Notes: generated by a model not told the origin, from the sequence alone. 64,000 nucleotides of DNA from Haemonchus contortus (GCA_000469685.2 LS997563.1:21088687-21152686); one strand, 5' to 3'; shown: positions 34,170 to 46,527, numbered from the stretch's first letter. Numbers and translations: made by a program.

Positions 34170-34380
34170 CTAGACCTCCATTCAAAATCGTAATGAGTGC
34201 GTATGTGGCCTATACAATAACTTTCGGCGGCCAGACGATGTTCAAGTCAGTGCTTTTATCCTACCAGACAAATCTGGTACCAATTCACCGACCCCGAAGG
34301 GATGGAAGGCTTGGTTGGCCTAGGCGGATATCGACTGACCATAACCAGCTTGCATGAAGTGCGCCACTTGCCACATACTA
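34170..34380 (-). repeat. tRNA-derived SINE family S, copy 1
   Basis: The tail-to-head (plus) reading matches 40,190-40,420: 'gtgcgtatgtggcctataca', 'cagtgcttttatcc', 'tctggtaccaatt', 'ttggttggcctaggcggata' and 'gtgcgccacttgccac'. Read on the minus strand the head 'gtggcaagtggcgcac' looks like a tRNA A box; the B box is mutated here. Confidence 0.6.
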
Positions 34381-34429
34381 CCTCCGCCCGTACTAATGCG
34401 TAGTGGCCCAAAATGTCATCGTGGTTCCT

Positions 34430-34760
34430 TGGGATCACTTCGAAATATATCTAATCTTTGTAACCCACCAAATTGGTGTTGTGACCTTCATTTGATGAAG
34501 ATCAACTTTGTAATTCGTCCGAGCAAATCCACCTCATTCTTACAGTAATCGTTTGTGGGTAAAATTATTGTGAACATCCCAACTTTCATCAGCAGCCAGC
34601 ACTCGGCTCATAAATGGGTGTTCTTCATCTCCGTAAAACCGCAAATCGCAGACACGAGCTCACGGCGTCCCTAAATGTATCTCCCTCAATTAACTTGGCT
34701 CTCGAACATCGCTTTTTCATCAGTCAAAGTTCTTCGATATTCGTATCAACCTTTCTGATG
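34430..34760 (-). pseudogene. Mariner transposase fragment
   Basis: On the minus strand, 34,650-34,540 reads HPFMSRVLAADESWDVHNNF, matching the first catalytic segment of mariners (F...VTADE.WV...N). Only about 100 residues are traceable and there are stops on both sides. It sits between a SINE and a full mariner. Confidence 0.4.
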
Positions 34761-35116
34761 AATGCGCCGGTCTTCTTATCATATTACTGGATTGGTTACA
34801 TGAAGGTGGCTTCAGCTAACACCACTCAAAGATCGTCATCCAGCTCAACTTGAAGTAAAAAATTGCTGGAACGAAAAGCTTTGGGCCAATGTCAAAATGT
34901 GCTCTGTAAAATACATTATCGCCTTATATTTAACCCAAATCTGGTGAAATACCAGCAGCCTTTTGATCAAGATAGAAAAAAGTGAAATGTGCTGGAATGC
35001 TCCATCACTTCGAGAGCGACCCAATACTTTTATTTGTGTAGTACCCTAACCTAGCTTCACTAATTCAGAGCACATGCGTGCCGTGAAGGATCTACCTTCA
35101 AAACCGCAGTATTTTA

Positions 35117-36359
35117 TTAGGTTGTCGGAAAAGTATTTGCGCATTTTGGTTTCCATTTTGTGGAATCTTTGGGGATTGCTCTAGAGCCTTCACTGTGGAA
35201 TATGCGTAAGTGCAGGTCAATGCGCTCTCCACACCATACCTGCCGTGGCATTTCGCAACGGTTATGGCTGCAAGAATCGCTCTCGACTCAAAGCTAGTCA
35301 GACTATCTTTTCTTCATAAGTTCAGAAAAAACGTTAATCCAAATTGAGCGACAGGGGGAATATGTGATGCGATAGGACCATTCATCGTCTCTAATAGCAC
35401 GTCAAGTAGTTGGTACAAAAAGTTCAAAAATGGCCACTTTGACTGGACCGAAGAACCACGATTTAGGAGACTAGCTGAGCTCAATGATGACTATCTCCTG
35501 AAGCTGGTTGAAGAAGATTCCAGGTTTAGTACCCGTCAGCTGAAACAGGAGCTCATAGCCATCACGACACAGCAGCTGTCCATTTGCATCGCCTCGGAAA
35601 GACGTGGAGATTCGGAGATATGGATAAGTTGTGGTCTGGGTGGCCAACACCTCCAAATGAAGAGGGATTCATGCCTGAACTTGGTGACTTTCCGACGCAC
35701 CTTTGCATGGCTGGAAGACTTAATCACTGGCGACGAGAAGTGTGTTCCCTACTTAAACCACATGAGGAAGCGCCAGTGGCTTAGATGCCTAGAGCATGGA
35801 ATCCCGAGCTCCAATCCAGAATTCCTACCTCAGAAGGCAATGCCAAGCATTTGAAGCCATTCAACAGGATCGTTCACTGGGACCTTCTACCACCAAACTC
35901 CGCTGTCAGCACTGAAGCCCAGTGTGCTCTGTGGACCGGATTGCTGCAGCTCTAAGAGAGAAACTGAAGAAAGTCTATTTCCTCCACAACAGTGCTCGCC
36001 CACACTTTTCGAAGGAGGCTCAAAAAAAGCTTCAAAGCTTGGAATGGCATGTTCTGGCCCACCCACCGTATTCAACAGACCTGGCTCCAACGGATTATCA
36101 TCTGCTCCCGTCGCTGTCGAACCATCCGAAAAATAAGAAGTTTGATTATGTGAATCAACTCGAGACGTACATTGACGAAGTTTCCTCCTCGAAACCTCAG
36201 GAATTCTACGCAAGCGGAAACCACAAGTTGCCTGATGAATGGCAATACCTTGTCGATAATGATGGTGCATATATTTGTTAATTGTTAGTTATTGTGAAGG
36301 AAAAAAATAAATCCAAAAAAAAAATTGCAAAATGCGCAAATACTTTTCCGACAACCTAA
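35117..36359 (+). mobile_element. Mariner, 1.24 kb, TIRs intact, transposase dead
   Basis: Inverted ends TTAGGTTGTCGGAAAAGTAT (35,117; inverse ends 36,359) are flanked by TA (35,115-16 and 36,360-61). The plus strand carries ITGDEKCVPY (first D) and YFLHNSARPH, where the second catalytic D is replaced by N. Next come AHPPYSTDLAPTDYHLLPSL (third D, correct spacing) and the C-terminal LPDEWQYLVDNDGAYI. The length is typical of a complete mariner. An in-frame stop near 35,852, frameshifts and the D-to-N change mean the protein is not functional. Confidence 0.93.
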
Positions 36360-36361
36360 TA

Positions 36362-37479
36362 TAAAAAAAAAGTCCAAATATACTGCTGATGAGAAGATAA
36401 TTTCTACGGCATATCTTATATATGTATCTGTTGACATAATTTTGACCTCACATTTGAAGAACCCAATAGTTATAAAAATCCTTATTCAACGAATCTATCA
36501 GCTCAGAACAACTAATACTGAAAGGGAGAGCTCGAAAATCAGTCAGATTTGCGATTCAGGAGTGCAAAAGCGCTTGAAGTAGAACTGCGCTTCTCCGATG
36601 TGAGTTGACGACTAACAATGAAGTTACCCTGGAGAGAAGCCGCTATTCGCATTGAAGTGATGTTTGTGATAGGTCGACACTTTTTCAATCAATTTAAAAA
36701 AAGTAACGCTCTGTTCGGTGTGGGAGTATGTGTGAAAGAAAACGGGAAAGAAAACGGGCGCCTGACAGCAACCACCAACAAACCGGAATCTCATCTACAT
36801 CCAGTTGGGTGATACGCCAATGATTTATTTCTGAGTATGGAATTCTTGTAATTTCGAATGCGTTTGATTGAAGAGTAGAAGGAGGAAACGGGCTAAGAGT
36901 TGTATTCACGGAACTCGAGCTAGCACTGGACACGAAAAAATGATCAGGCTGAGCATCGAAATTTCGACTTGAGCCTTTCTTTTCTGTAGTGTACGCTCTA
37001 AAGGCTTTGACCTGGCCAGACGAAGTAAGCGTGCAATTGGCCTATTCATTGCGCTATCGATGGTAGAAGGTTGATATCTCCAAACAGGGGAGGTCGAAGT
37101 AGAAAAGAATAGTTAAGTCAGGCAAATGAATGAATATGCGAAAGGCATTCTCCTCACACACGATCACAACTTCCCTTGCTTCCTTTTCATTTCTTTTTTC
37201 TTGAGCAATGGTGGGCCCTATGCAAAGAATATGAAATGCATTGCGTGGCCAGGAAGATACTCGTCCAAAATGTTTCTGGTTCATGAACTGCGCGAAAGGA
37301 AGAATTATGATAAGGAGCAAGGAAAGGTATAGGATTCGAAATAAAAGTGAACAGGTGATGGTATAGGACTTACTTGGTTGGCAAAAAAGCCTCTTGACAG
37401 AATGAGAGGCATTTCGAATTCCCTCTTTAAAATTTTACAGATCAGTGGAATTCCGTAAAATAATAACTAAAGAAAACAA
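36362..37479. other. No recognisable feature
   Basis: Small open frames on both strands show no motif and there is no obvious terminal repeat. Confidence 0.3.
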
Positions 37480-38237
37480 CAACCTTCTCTTATCCTTCGA
37501 GCAAATCACTGATGCCTTTCGTCTAGAACTCAAGAAGCTATGACTGGGAGTAAACCCTGACTGCCGTTTTCGTATACCGCTAATTTACCAACTTTTTCCC
37601 ACGAGAGACGCTTGAGAAGGCTGAGCACATGCTAATGAAAAGGAACAACGTTCCGAGAGCACGATTGGTGAAGAACCTGGAACAAAGCGAGTCTGGCATA
37701 ATTTTGACAGGTGTCTGAAGCGAAATTTCGATGTGCGCTCACCTTTTGTAGGGACCAGGATTACGGTTCCGGACGTCCTTTTCTCGCCGGCTTAATACTG
37801 TAGTTCATTGAGTGGAGGGACCGCTGTGACTATGTAGGTTGCCTTACCAACTGATATGGGATGAGCCTCTTCACACCTCAGAAATGATGGCACGATGCTT
37901 GCGTCACTACGAAGGCTAGCATCTCTCAAGTGGAGCGATCCAATTATTAACCGTTGATCGGTGATCAGTGCTAGCACCCAATAGTTGCTGAAAAATTAAG
38001 TATTCATTCCAGGGTTTTCCTCTTGGCGTGTCTGATAGAAGGTGGTGGTACGAATAGGGTTCTGCCCATCCTTTGGCTGTAATGCTACAGAAGCCTACGT
38101 GTGTGCCATTGATCCTCATATTTTTTGCCAAGTAAGTGTCCTAGTTTTTATTACCGTTGTTACCGTGTTCACATTGTTTATACAATGTTTTAGCGCTTCG
38201 AATTTCTTGTCGCGAAACTTTCTTGCCAATCCTCTAT
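37480..38237 (-). pseudogene. Mariner relic, same family as 17.0 kb
   Basis: On the minus strand it starts with an end similar to the 17,043 TIR ('tagaggattggcaagaaag', 38,236 downward) and a matching leader ('gtgaacacggtaacaa'). It continues with SYHHLLSDTPRGK and STDHRSTVNNWI, and later segments align with 17,560-17,740 including 'gaaaacggcagtcagg'. It is truncated and frameshifted. Confidence 0.55.
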
Positions 38238-40149
38238 TTGTGGTGGTAACTTTCGTTATTTCTGCAAAGCCCCTAAGTTGGTTTGATAGAAGCTCATTGT
38301 TCCACTCAATCCTTCGTCACAATCAGGGCTGCCGAGCTACTATATCCCGATGAAAACTTTCTGTGATAGTGTTCGTATCTAAACTCTTGCTCTTTGAACA
38401 CAGGCTCCACAGCACACCGAGCAATTGCCGAGAGCGCAGCCCAGTGGTATCGAATTGACGATCCAGGCAAGGGCAGCTGTTGCTTCTCAGCGAAACTGTC
38501 CATGAGACTCTAGGAAGAAGAAATGAAAAAGACATGAGATCCAAAAGGCATTACAATGGCTTCATCAGCTTTCCTCAATCCAGCCGCTACGCTGCATTTT
38601 TCCACTTCCTATCTTCCCCTATCACCATACACATACATATATACATCACTAATGGACATCGTAAAATTGTATGGGCACGTTGATGATCGCCCTCAGCTGG
38701 CAGGCTTCGGTATTACAGATTGAATCCTCCCTAGTAAAGCCGTCACTCGGCAGACATTCTAACAGTACCATGAAGATAGATGTCATGCGAGAGTACCGTA
38801 CTCTTTTTCGTATTGCTCGTGTCAAATTTTTTCCATAAAATGGAAGTAGGGGTGAAGTAATATGATACATGTACAAATGGCAATTTTGATCATCATTTCT
38901 TAGCTTCGCCGCTTTCTGCTCAGGTGTCGAATGAAAAGCAAACCTTCAACCTCTTGGAATCGTTCGGAACAACAGGGACATCTATGTAGTGCCACTCATT
39001 GAAGATTATGTAATCTACCTCATTATGAAACATCCTTCTTGTGTTTTATAAAACCAGGACAAATGCTGGGACTTTCAACCTGCGAATTACCATTGATGCT
39101 GTCACAGGTCATGGTAAGCTCAATTTTCATTCAACCTCACTGCTCTCATTCTATTCTGTAGTCAGTACCCTTTTTCTCAAACATTTCGCCTCAGTACATT
39201 CGTTAGTGCACTTTTAGAAACTGCCAAATTTTTCCTTTTCAAAATGAAGTGCTTCGAGCTTGTATCAGTTGCACGTCATTGTTGTCGTGCGGAAAAGGTG
39301 TGAGTTGTCACGAACTCCGAACCGAGCCGTAACTTGCTAGTCGCAATCGTACATATCGGATTGGCCGATTTCCATGAGGTTCGATGTTTACGACCGGTGT
39401 TTGAGAGTGCGCCAAACAAGCACCCATATTCCTACAACGCCAAGGCTGCTTCATCGTTCAAAGAATATATTCGACCATTGGCTCTCTCGTTTAGTTCTGC
39501 CAACGATCAATACTTGAACTGCTGCTTTGAGTCGTCATATCCTCTTCATCGCACATGCTTTCCAGAATTGTTTTACCACTCGTTTAGACTTTCACAGTCA
39601 TCTGTGAGCTCAGAGGTTCAGTCCACAATAAAACTGATTCCTTAGAGATTTCCTTCTGACGAATCGATGACCATACCACAGGTGGTGTTGCCACATCTGT
39701 GAAGGGCCTGGTAGATCGTTATGAGGACGCAGAGATTGTACCGGTCGAATGCCACACCCATCGCAGACGAGTTTCAACGGGGCTTTAGAGGCTGCACTAT
39801 CTCGAGGAACTCCAATGTTGAATATTCAAACAATTTGTGATGGCCCACGACGGCAGTGGACGGCAGTTTGAATGTTTTGGCTCAATCAGTCAGCTTTTTA
39901 CTCAAATGTGACAACTAAAATTCCGTCCGAATACCCCGTGCGTGCCATTTCCGATATGGTAATCTTCTACAACTCTATTTCCTCCACTTTTGAAGAGCCT
40001 TATTCATTGCGATGTAGACGATTTTCTCGCTCACTTCGCCACCGATGCACTACTCCACATCAACAGTTCCGCTTTTCGTAAAAAAAGGGTGCCACAAAAT
40101 TATCGTGGGCTGTGCCTTGAAGAAAAATAAACCATAAAGGATAGTTTTC
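38238..40149. other. No confident gene; one weak exon-like segment
   Basis: A stretch at about 39,057-39,113 is bounded by 'aaaccag' and 'gtaagc' and reads TNAGTFNLRITIDAVTG in one frame. It could be an exon but has no visible partners. The 103-codon frame at 39,334-39,645 has no recognisable motif. Confidence 0.25.
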
Positions 40150-40425
40150 GCCGTCAGTCAATCCCATCTGAGGGATGTGCCCCCGCATTCGACTTCCATC
40201 CAGAATCGTAGTAGCGTAATGAGGGCGTATGTGGCCTATACAATGACTTGCGGTGGCCAGTCGACGTACAAGTCAGTGTTTTTATCCTCCCAGACGAGCC
40301 TGGTACCAATTAACCGACTTCGGAAGGATGGAAGACTTGGTTGGCCTAGGCGGATATCGATCCGGGATCCGAATCCCTTACCGTGCGTGTGAGGTAGTGC
40401 GCCACTTGCCACCATACCTTGAAGT
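40150..40425 (-). repeat. tRNA-derived SINE family S, copy 2 (best copy)
   Basis: Read on the minus strand the head GTGGCAAGTGGCGCACTACC resembles a polymerase III A box, and GGGATTCGGATCCC about 35 bp later resembles a B box. The body follows ('taggccaaccaagtc', 'attggtaccaggctcgtctgg', 'cgtcgactggccaccgcaagt'), and then the tail near 'atgggattgactgacgg'. Six other copies in the window share this order. Confidence 0.65.
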
Positions 40426-41620
40426 AAAAGTGGCCTATTAATGTCACTCTCCTTTGTAAATGGCCGGTTGACACCAACCAGCACTACATGGTGGCGCCCC
40501 ATAACTTCCTCTCAATATACATACGTAAAACGCTGGCCGGCAGGAGGCAAGGTGCGGCAAGATTCTCTAACTTTGTCTTCAGTTACACATTTTTTACGGA
40601 TAGAATTCAAATGCGTTACGTGACCTTGAGTACAGCTTACTAACAGCAGATCGTTCGATCCTTCCTAACAACCAGGAATACTTCGAGCTTCTTCATAGAC
40701 TTTCGACACAAAAATGTTACTAGTGTCAAGCTTTATACGAACAAGCTTTTTCAAACATTCTCATGGTTGAGGTTTTCGCGAATAGGTGACCGTAAAGTAG
40801 AACTTATTCACTATGATACTCAGTGCAGTTTATGTCTTCGTCTTCTCTGTGAGAAATGTTAATTTTTTTGCGAGAGAGTGTCTAAGAAAATTAGGTTGAG
40901 TTTCCAGGGAGGATTGCCGGGGTGCGCTCTAATTACATATAAGGGATTCTGTGAGCGATTCAGGTTCTCATGTAATGTGATGAATTACATATTTCAGCCA
41001 GGCTAAGTTTATGGGCTCACACGTGTAGACCGGGGTAGAGCACCGGGATGGAAGAGCAGAGTCGAGTACGTGGAATGTGGTGGGGAAAAGGATGAAGCAG
41101 GAGGAACAGAACCGGCGAACTCAATTTCCTGCACTCTTGACCGACTCTGCTAATATAGCGAAAGAATCTCGTTGTGCTTGTCAATGTGAAGTGATTTCCA
41201 GATGCGGCCGATTACATACGATTCAGTTAAAGTCTTGGAGAAACAAGGTTATGGAAACTTGAAACATCTTTTCGCCTCGTGCGTGATGCTTGATGAATTT
41301 CTAAATGCAGGAATCCTTCAAAAGGCCCATTTATTAGCCATTACCCGCTTTAGTCACACTATCTGTCTTCTTCCTTTGTTAAAAAATAATGTTGCATGTT
41401 GATGCTATCCCTTCACTTCCTATGGAGAAGAAACAACTTTTTTCTAGAAGTTCCGTGACCATGTTGCCACTTGGACAGGTTCGACTGGAGTGGGGAAGAT
41501 CTTGCATTCCTTACAAAGAAACAATGTGATCAAATCAAGCAGTAACGCTAGTTGAGTTCACGACGACTTCTTGCTTTCCTGAACGTTGTATCAGATGCAG
41601 CTACACAAAGATGGCGAAAA
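40426..41620. other. No recognisable feature
   Basis: No domain, TIR or convincing exon is visible; the rightmost part is 3' flank of the minus-strand gene at 41,792. Confidence 0.35.
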
Positions 41621-41622
41621 CT

Positions 41623-41628
41623 TTTATT
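41623..41628 (-). terminator. Poly(A) signal for the gene at 41,792
   Basis: AATAAA on the minus strand, 164 nt beyond the stop codon. The paralogue at 54.4 kb has its signal at almost the same distance. Confidence 0.6.
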
Positions 41629-41791
41629 TGAATAAGTAATAGATGAACAGAAGCACAGAGAAATGTTATATTTGCCAGGCATTCAATGACGTTGATGATG
41701 ACGTCTACGAACACGGAATCGAGAGCGAGCATTGTAGCCTGCCTCGGTTTCTTCCTAAAAAGGCACTCATGGTTTGTCCAGATTCGAGCAA

Positions 41792-42229
41792 TTAAATCTG
41801 TTGAATACCCACCACACCATTGCCTGCAGCGGGTTCCGCAGGTGCAGCCTGGTATGCACCTGTTGCTACCGGTGCTGTAGGTGCCGGCTCGGGTTGGACT
41901 ACTACCGTGGGTTCGACAGGCGCTGGGGCTGGGACTGGAACTGCTACTGGAGCAGGTACTGGAACTGGAACTGCGACAGGAGCTGGAACTGGAGCTGGAG
42001 CTGGAGCCGGAGCTGGAGCTGGAGCTGGTGCGGGTAAAGGAGCTTCTACTATTTGAGGGCCTGGGGCCTCCTTTCCATCGGTGTTATATGCCTGCTGATC
42101 GCCTCCACTCGAGGATACTGGAGCTGGAGCCGGCTGTATTTGCTCAGCTACCTCATAGCCCGAACTTTGGGAGGCATAATTTGCTAAGACGGCTCCAGCA
42201 GTCGTAACAAGGAGGAGAACGTGACGCAT
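41792..42229 (-). CDS. Secreted Pro/Ala/Val-rich protein, paralogue A
   Basis: This is a 145-residue single-exon protein. Residues 1-16 form a signal peptide (MRHVLLLVTTAGAVLA) with a likely cut after VLA. Residues 22-52 contain the segment shared with the paralogue at 54.4 kb: SGYE.AE..QPAP.P.SS.GGDQQ.YN.D. The centre is a long PA/PV repeat region (about residues 65-105) built from GGAGCT-type codon repeats, and the C-terminus returns to mixed sequence ending GIQQI. It probably acts outside the cell, for example in cuticle, eggshell or excretory-secretory material (inference). The start codon directly follows a 'ccgttgtag' acceptor, a TATA box lies ~185 bp upstream and a poly(A) signal 164 nt downstream. 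No known domain. Confidence 0.8.
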   Translation of the reverse strand: MRHVLLLVTTAGAVLANYASQSSGYEVAEQIQPAPAPVSSSGGDQQAYNTDGKEAPGPQIVEAPLPAPAPAPAPAPAPAPVPAPVAVPVPVPAPVAVPVPAPAPVEPTVVVQPEPAPTAPVATGAYQAAPAEPAAGNGVVGIQQI

Positions 42230-42412
42230 CTACAACGGTAAAGTTTTAATGACTACATCGCTTCCTTCACGTTTCTTCCCTGGAACTTGTGTAGCAATTC
42301 AGAATATGCTTTTAAATTCATTGAAAGAGGCAATATAGTAAGTATTACGAACAAAGCTAAGTGAAACTTTCATTGAGAAGGTTAGGAGGGTTGCAAGAGG
42401 TTCAACCTCAGA

Positions 42413-42422
42413 GTATATATAC
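42413..42422 (-). promoter_or_regulatory. TATA box of secreted paralogue A
   Basis: GTATATATAC lies about 185 bp upstream of the start codon. Paralogue B has GTATAAATACC at a similar place, supporting a shared promoter layout with a short 5' exon or leader in between. Confidence 0.5.
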
Positions 42423-42429
42423 GGTGTGA

Positions 42430-42945
42430 CGGTTTACAATTAAGGTCGTTCACGATACCGGTTTTCAGTGAACCTTTTTTCTTCGTACTTTGATGCATCT
42501 TAGAAAGGTCGTCGGTCATCGCTCTTGACTTTTTTTATCTCTAGCGAAAAGTTTGTAGAGAAAGAGAGATCGGATACCTGGTGGATCATAAACTCAATAG
42601 AGCTTCGGGTTTAATTATCATTTTTAATGTCTGCTGCTCTTTGAGAGTGTTATAGTCATTCAGAGTAGGTATAAGTTGCTTGGTAGCTGTTGTGCTTATC
42701 TTCAAATAGTTAACGGAGCTTACAGCTTTCTTGAAATTCTTCACTCCTAACGCACACCATCGTATTTCAAAAATCCATTTCCCATTCAAAATTTCGCATG
42801 ACTCACCATGATTGGGGTCAGTCTCAGAACCGCGCATAAATTGAACATTCGGTCAGTTGCTTGTTCAGTGCTATTAATATTAACTATTGTTAATTTTATA
42901 AGATTTTAATAAAACCGACTGACAAGATGGTAAATAGTTTCTTAT
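42430..42945. other. No recognisable feature
   Basis: This is upstream flank of paralogue A followed by A/T-rich sequence; no domain or terminal repeat is visible. Confidence 0.3.
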
Positions 42946-42983
42946 CAACTTACTTTCGGCGTTATCGCCTTCCTCAGAGTTGG
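42946..42983 (-). ncRNA. Hammerhead-like motif, solitary copy (Penelope-type end)
   Basis: The minus strand reads CAACT-CTGAGGAA-GGCG-ATAA-CGCC-GAAA-GTA-AGTTG. Stem I (CAACT/AGTTG) and stem II (GGCG/CGCC) are perfectly paired and the CTGANGA and GAAA core blocks are present. It matches in architecture the two motifs at 56,920 and 60,213, but with a different stem I sequence that keeps pairing. No Penelope coding sequence is visible beside it. Self-cleavage is inferred only. Confidence 0.45.
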
Positions 42984-43449
42984 AAACCTCCAACCACAAC
43001 CGGTCGTTTGAAAAAATTTTTTAAAAAAATCGTTTTCTTCAAAATCGTTTTTAAAGGTCATTAAAATTAATGCAAAACTATGCCAAGATTTATCGAGAGT
43101 CAAACATGGATGCTCATTAACTATTGTTGTTCTGAAAGTTCATGTTGTAGCACCTGCAATGTTATTTGATATACCACACAGTTTTAATTTCTCGTACGTT
43201 CCATGGATGTTTTGTGAATCCACCGCAAAACTCATTCGAGTAGCAAACGGCAAGTTGAAGAGGAAGGAGTTCAGATTAAACAAGGAAAGCCTTCATCTTA
43301 TGCTGAATGTAAACTATGTACTCGATCATTCCAAAGAGTATACTGGATTTTATTAGCGGGTTGGCTACACCTCCCTGAACTCTCCTATGCCGTTTAGGTG
43401 AAAACGATAGTTCTGACACATCCTCATCTGACACACTTTTAGATGTTGC

Positions 43450-43690
43450 ATTCCTGACATAAGCGTAGGTGGTGCACTTCGAATCCCACGTAGATATCCA
43501 CCAAGGCGCATCAAGCCTTTCATTCCTCTGCTGTCAATTAATTGATACCGGACTCGTCTGGGAGGGTAAAGGTAATGACTTGTACATCGGCGAATTATTT
43601 TATAGGTCACCTACGCATTCAATACGCCACTAGGATTCTTAATGGAAGTCGAATGCGTCCCTCTCACGGGATTGACTAGCGCCCGAGACT
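43450..43690 (+). repeat. tRNA-derived SINE family S, copy 3
   Basis: Plus-strand head-to-tail order is 'gtgcacttcgaatccca', 'tagatatccaccaagg', 'aattgataccggactcgtctggga', 'tgacttgtacatcgg' and 'cgggattgactagcgcccg'. The head is incomplete, but the B-box-like TTCGAATCCC is well preserved. Confidence 0.6.
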
Positions 43691-44743
43691 TTTTCCTTTT
43701 TTTTTATTCCTTTGATTCTATTAGAAAACGTTTACCAGTTCTGAAGACACCTTTAGAAATGACCGATACCTGGTGTGGCCTTATCGGCGATAGTGCATCC
43801 AATCAAGAGATTGAGCATTTTCGAAGCTCATAGCAGCTCCTAAGTGCTACGCGACCGCAGTATTTCTCGATAATGAAATTCACAAAAGCAGTTTCAAATC
43901 AGGTAGAAACCCGCAATACATCACGATTGTGAGTAAAAAACTAGCTTAGGTTGTATGGGATACCTACTGTGCGAGTTCTCTAAGTTGAACGGGATCGATG
44001 TGATTCCACAATTTCGGGACTATTGATATGTAATATTTTGCATCATTACCGGCTACCATTGAATTTTATGGTTTTCCTGAACTCAAACCCCTGTTTCATG
44101 GGACAACTTTTGAGGACGTCGATGCCATTCTGTGCAATGATGGAATTTAGCTGACGAAAACGTTCCGAAGGCCATTAATGTCGATCATAATACCTACGCA
44201 GGGAAGTTCGAGCGCTCGAAGCCATTTGCAAATAAGACGACTGAAGTGCGAAAGATTCACGAAGTGAGCACAACCAAATTAACTCTCTACGAAGATTCAA
44301 AACTTTGTAGCTCAGGGGTTCTTAACTGAAATAATGACCTTTTACGGTAGAAAAACCCCTACTAGAGTTCTGCTTGCACAAGAAATCAGAGTTCTCAGTT
44401 CTTATCCATTCGTGAGTCTTCGTCAGTATTTGCCCGAGGTAACGGCTGTTTTGAACTGATACTGACGACGTTGCATGAAATATTTCTCGAGAGCTCATGC
44501 CCTAACTGCCTTATTGTGGCGGCTTAATCGGATGCGAAGAATCCTACAAAACAGTTCGCGTTCTTTTCTAGGAGCAGTGCTCTTCGCTACGAAAACTCAT
44601 TTCACTTCTGAATGTTGATTGGAAATAGGTCTTGTTTTACAGCATTGAAGCTGCTCGTATGCCATGCTTAGGACAACTCGCGAGCTTTGTGCTATAAGAT
44701 GTGTAAGCACTTTCAAATCACCTATGTTTTTATTGTGCTACAG

Positions 44744-44966
44744 TGCGAGATTGAACACGCTGGAGAAGAAAAAATGAACAACTCGGATAACTTGGACGAA
44801 TTATCCTTCGCCACTGATGAATTCTCTCATGTAAATGGTAAAGTTACCCTCCGAACATGAGGTTTCATACCAATCGATAACTTCATCCTTTTCAAAAGAA
44901 ACAAGGCAAGTAAGCAAAGAATATAGCATAACACAGTTGTCAATGCGGAAAACTGTAGGATTAGAG
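44744..44966 (+). CDS. Two possible exons of an unidentified gene
   Basis: 44,744-44,830 (29 codons, acidic, contains EEKMNNSDNLDELSFATDEF) is bounded by 'gtgctacag' and 'gtaaat'. 44,937-44,966 (LSMRKTVGLE) is bounded by 'aacacag' and 'gtaatt'. Both are phase 0 and the intron is 106 bp. Composition resembles the acidic exons at 21.6 kb, but no further exons or domain were found, so this may be chance. Confidence 0.25.
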
Positions 44967-46527
44967 GTAATTTTCTACATGGTCCTGATTGGCAGCGAGG
45001 GACTGGACCGAGTGTCAAGCCTAACAGTAAGACCACAACTTCAAGTTATCCAAGCAGCGCTGCCGGATTCTGCGTCAACGGAGATTCTTTGTAGATGTTA
45101 GAGTTGGTGTTTCACTGATAGTCACGCGGAATGAACCAGCTCTGATGATGATCAACTCAAACATTCCTTTGTTTTTGCATATTCCCCTGAATGCAATTCT
45201 CCTTCCTCATCTAATTACTGATGATTTTTTGAACAAAACCGCTAAACGTTCCTCTCGATTTTCAAGGCTTGTAGTAATTGCTGACTTTCACATTTCGTTT
45301 CACTTTCGACACACTGCAGGGATACAGTTCCGACACTACGGCCGTCCTATTTCCATGCGGCAATGCGTTAATGCAGAAAGGTCGTTCAAAGAGGAATGCG
45401 AAATTTCAACTTTTTTATTCCTTGAAAGATGGTCACCATACCAATGCGCTTGCACAGAATAGAATTTAGGGATGAGACCTAAGTAATGATTACGATCAGC
45501 AAAAAGGATTATGGAAAACAGGTCCTCTTATTTTTAGCTGGCTATTTCTTCCAAGAAAGTCGTTCTAGAGTTCTCTTCTTTTCCAGAAAGCCACTAAATT
45601 CATCTGAGAATATGAAGCGACATCAGCACAACAAAACATAACAATGTGCGAGGGGAACACAACAACAAAAAGCCTAATGACCCGACCCTTTTCTTTAAGC
45701 ATTTCTTTTTTTTTCTATATTTCTATATGCTCGCCTTTTGTTTTGCTACAAATCGGAACATGACGCTACGCTCTACGAAGTTACTACAATTTAAGTAGTG
45801 TGCATTACAACTTTCATTCCATTTCACACGAAGGATAGACTGCTATGATTTCCAATCTTTCCGACTGTGATCATGCTACATGACTGACTTCGCGAGGGAG
45901 TTCATGTTGACTGATGATTATGCTCACTCCATCAGAAACCATAGAATCACACAACAATTGCTAGATAGAACGAAGAAAACCGCTTTCTTAAGGCTCACAA
46001 TTTTTAGTTGCGTTAGTTATTTAGCGTAGTTTTTAGTTAGTTGAGTTATGAATCTCTCCCCGTGAAGCTCTTCCTCAGTTTCATGAGTTAGTGAAAAGGA
46101 GTTTTCACAGACCAGGAGAATGAATAATTTCCACTTTACCAATTGAGCTATTGAGGGCTCCTGCTGATAAAGATTCGCAACAGCTTCTCTGTATTTTTAT
46201 TTTGATGCTCAGTACAGACGCCTGGCATACTCTTCACTAAGTTAGATGTCATCACAAACGAAATAAGTGAATAAGCGAGTGGTAGGCATGACTACTAGGT
46301 AATTTTCCCTTCTAGCTACTCTATTTTCCTTTAGGTGAGGTTAACTTTTCCTATCGATACATCTTCAGTAGTACATAATGCGTTTCAGTAGTAACGTTCT
46401 CGTTAAATAGCGTTCTCTCCCACAACGAAACTCAGTTGCCAAATGAATTACAGTTACAGTGCCATTACGGGGTGTGTTCTCAATCATCGTTCCGGTTGAC
46501 GGTACACACGGTTAATGAAGAAAAGAG

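Noticed and set aside
41820..42056. Gly/Ala-rich plus-strand frame opposite the proline-rich gene
   Set aside because: Shadow of the (GGAGCT)n repeat; only the minus strand has a signal peptide, promoter, acceptor and poly(A) signal.
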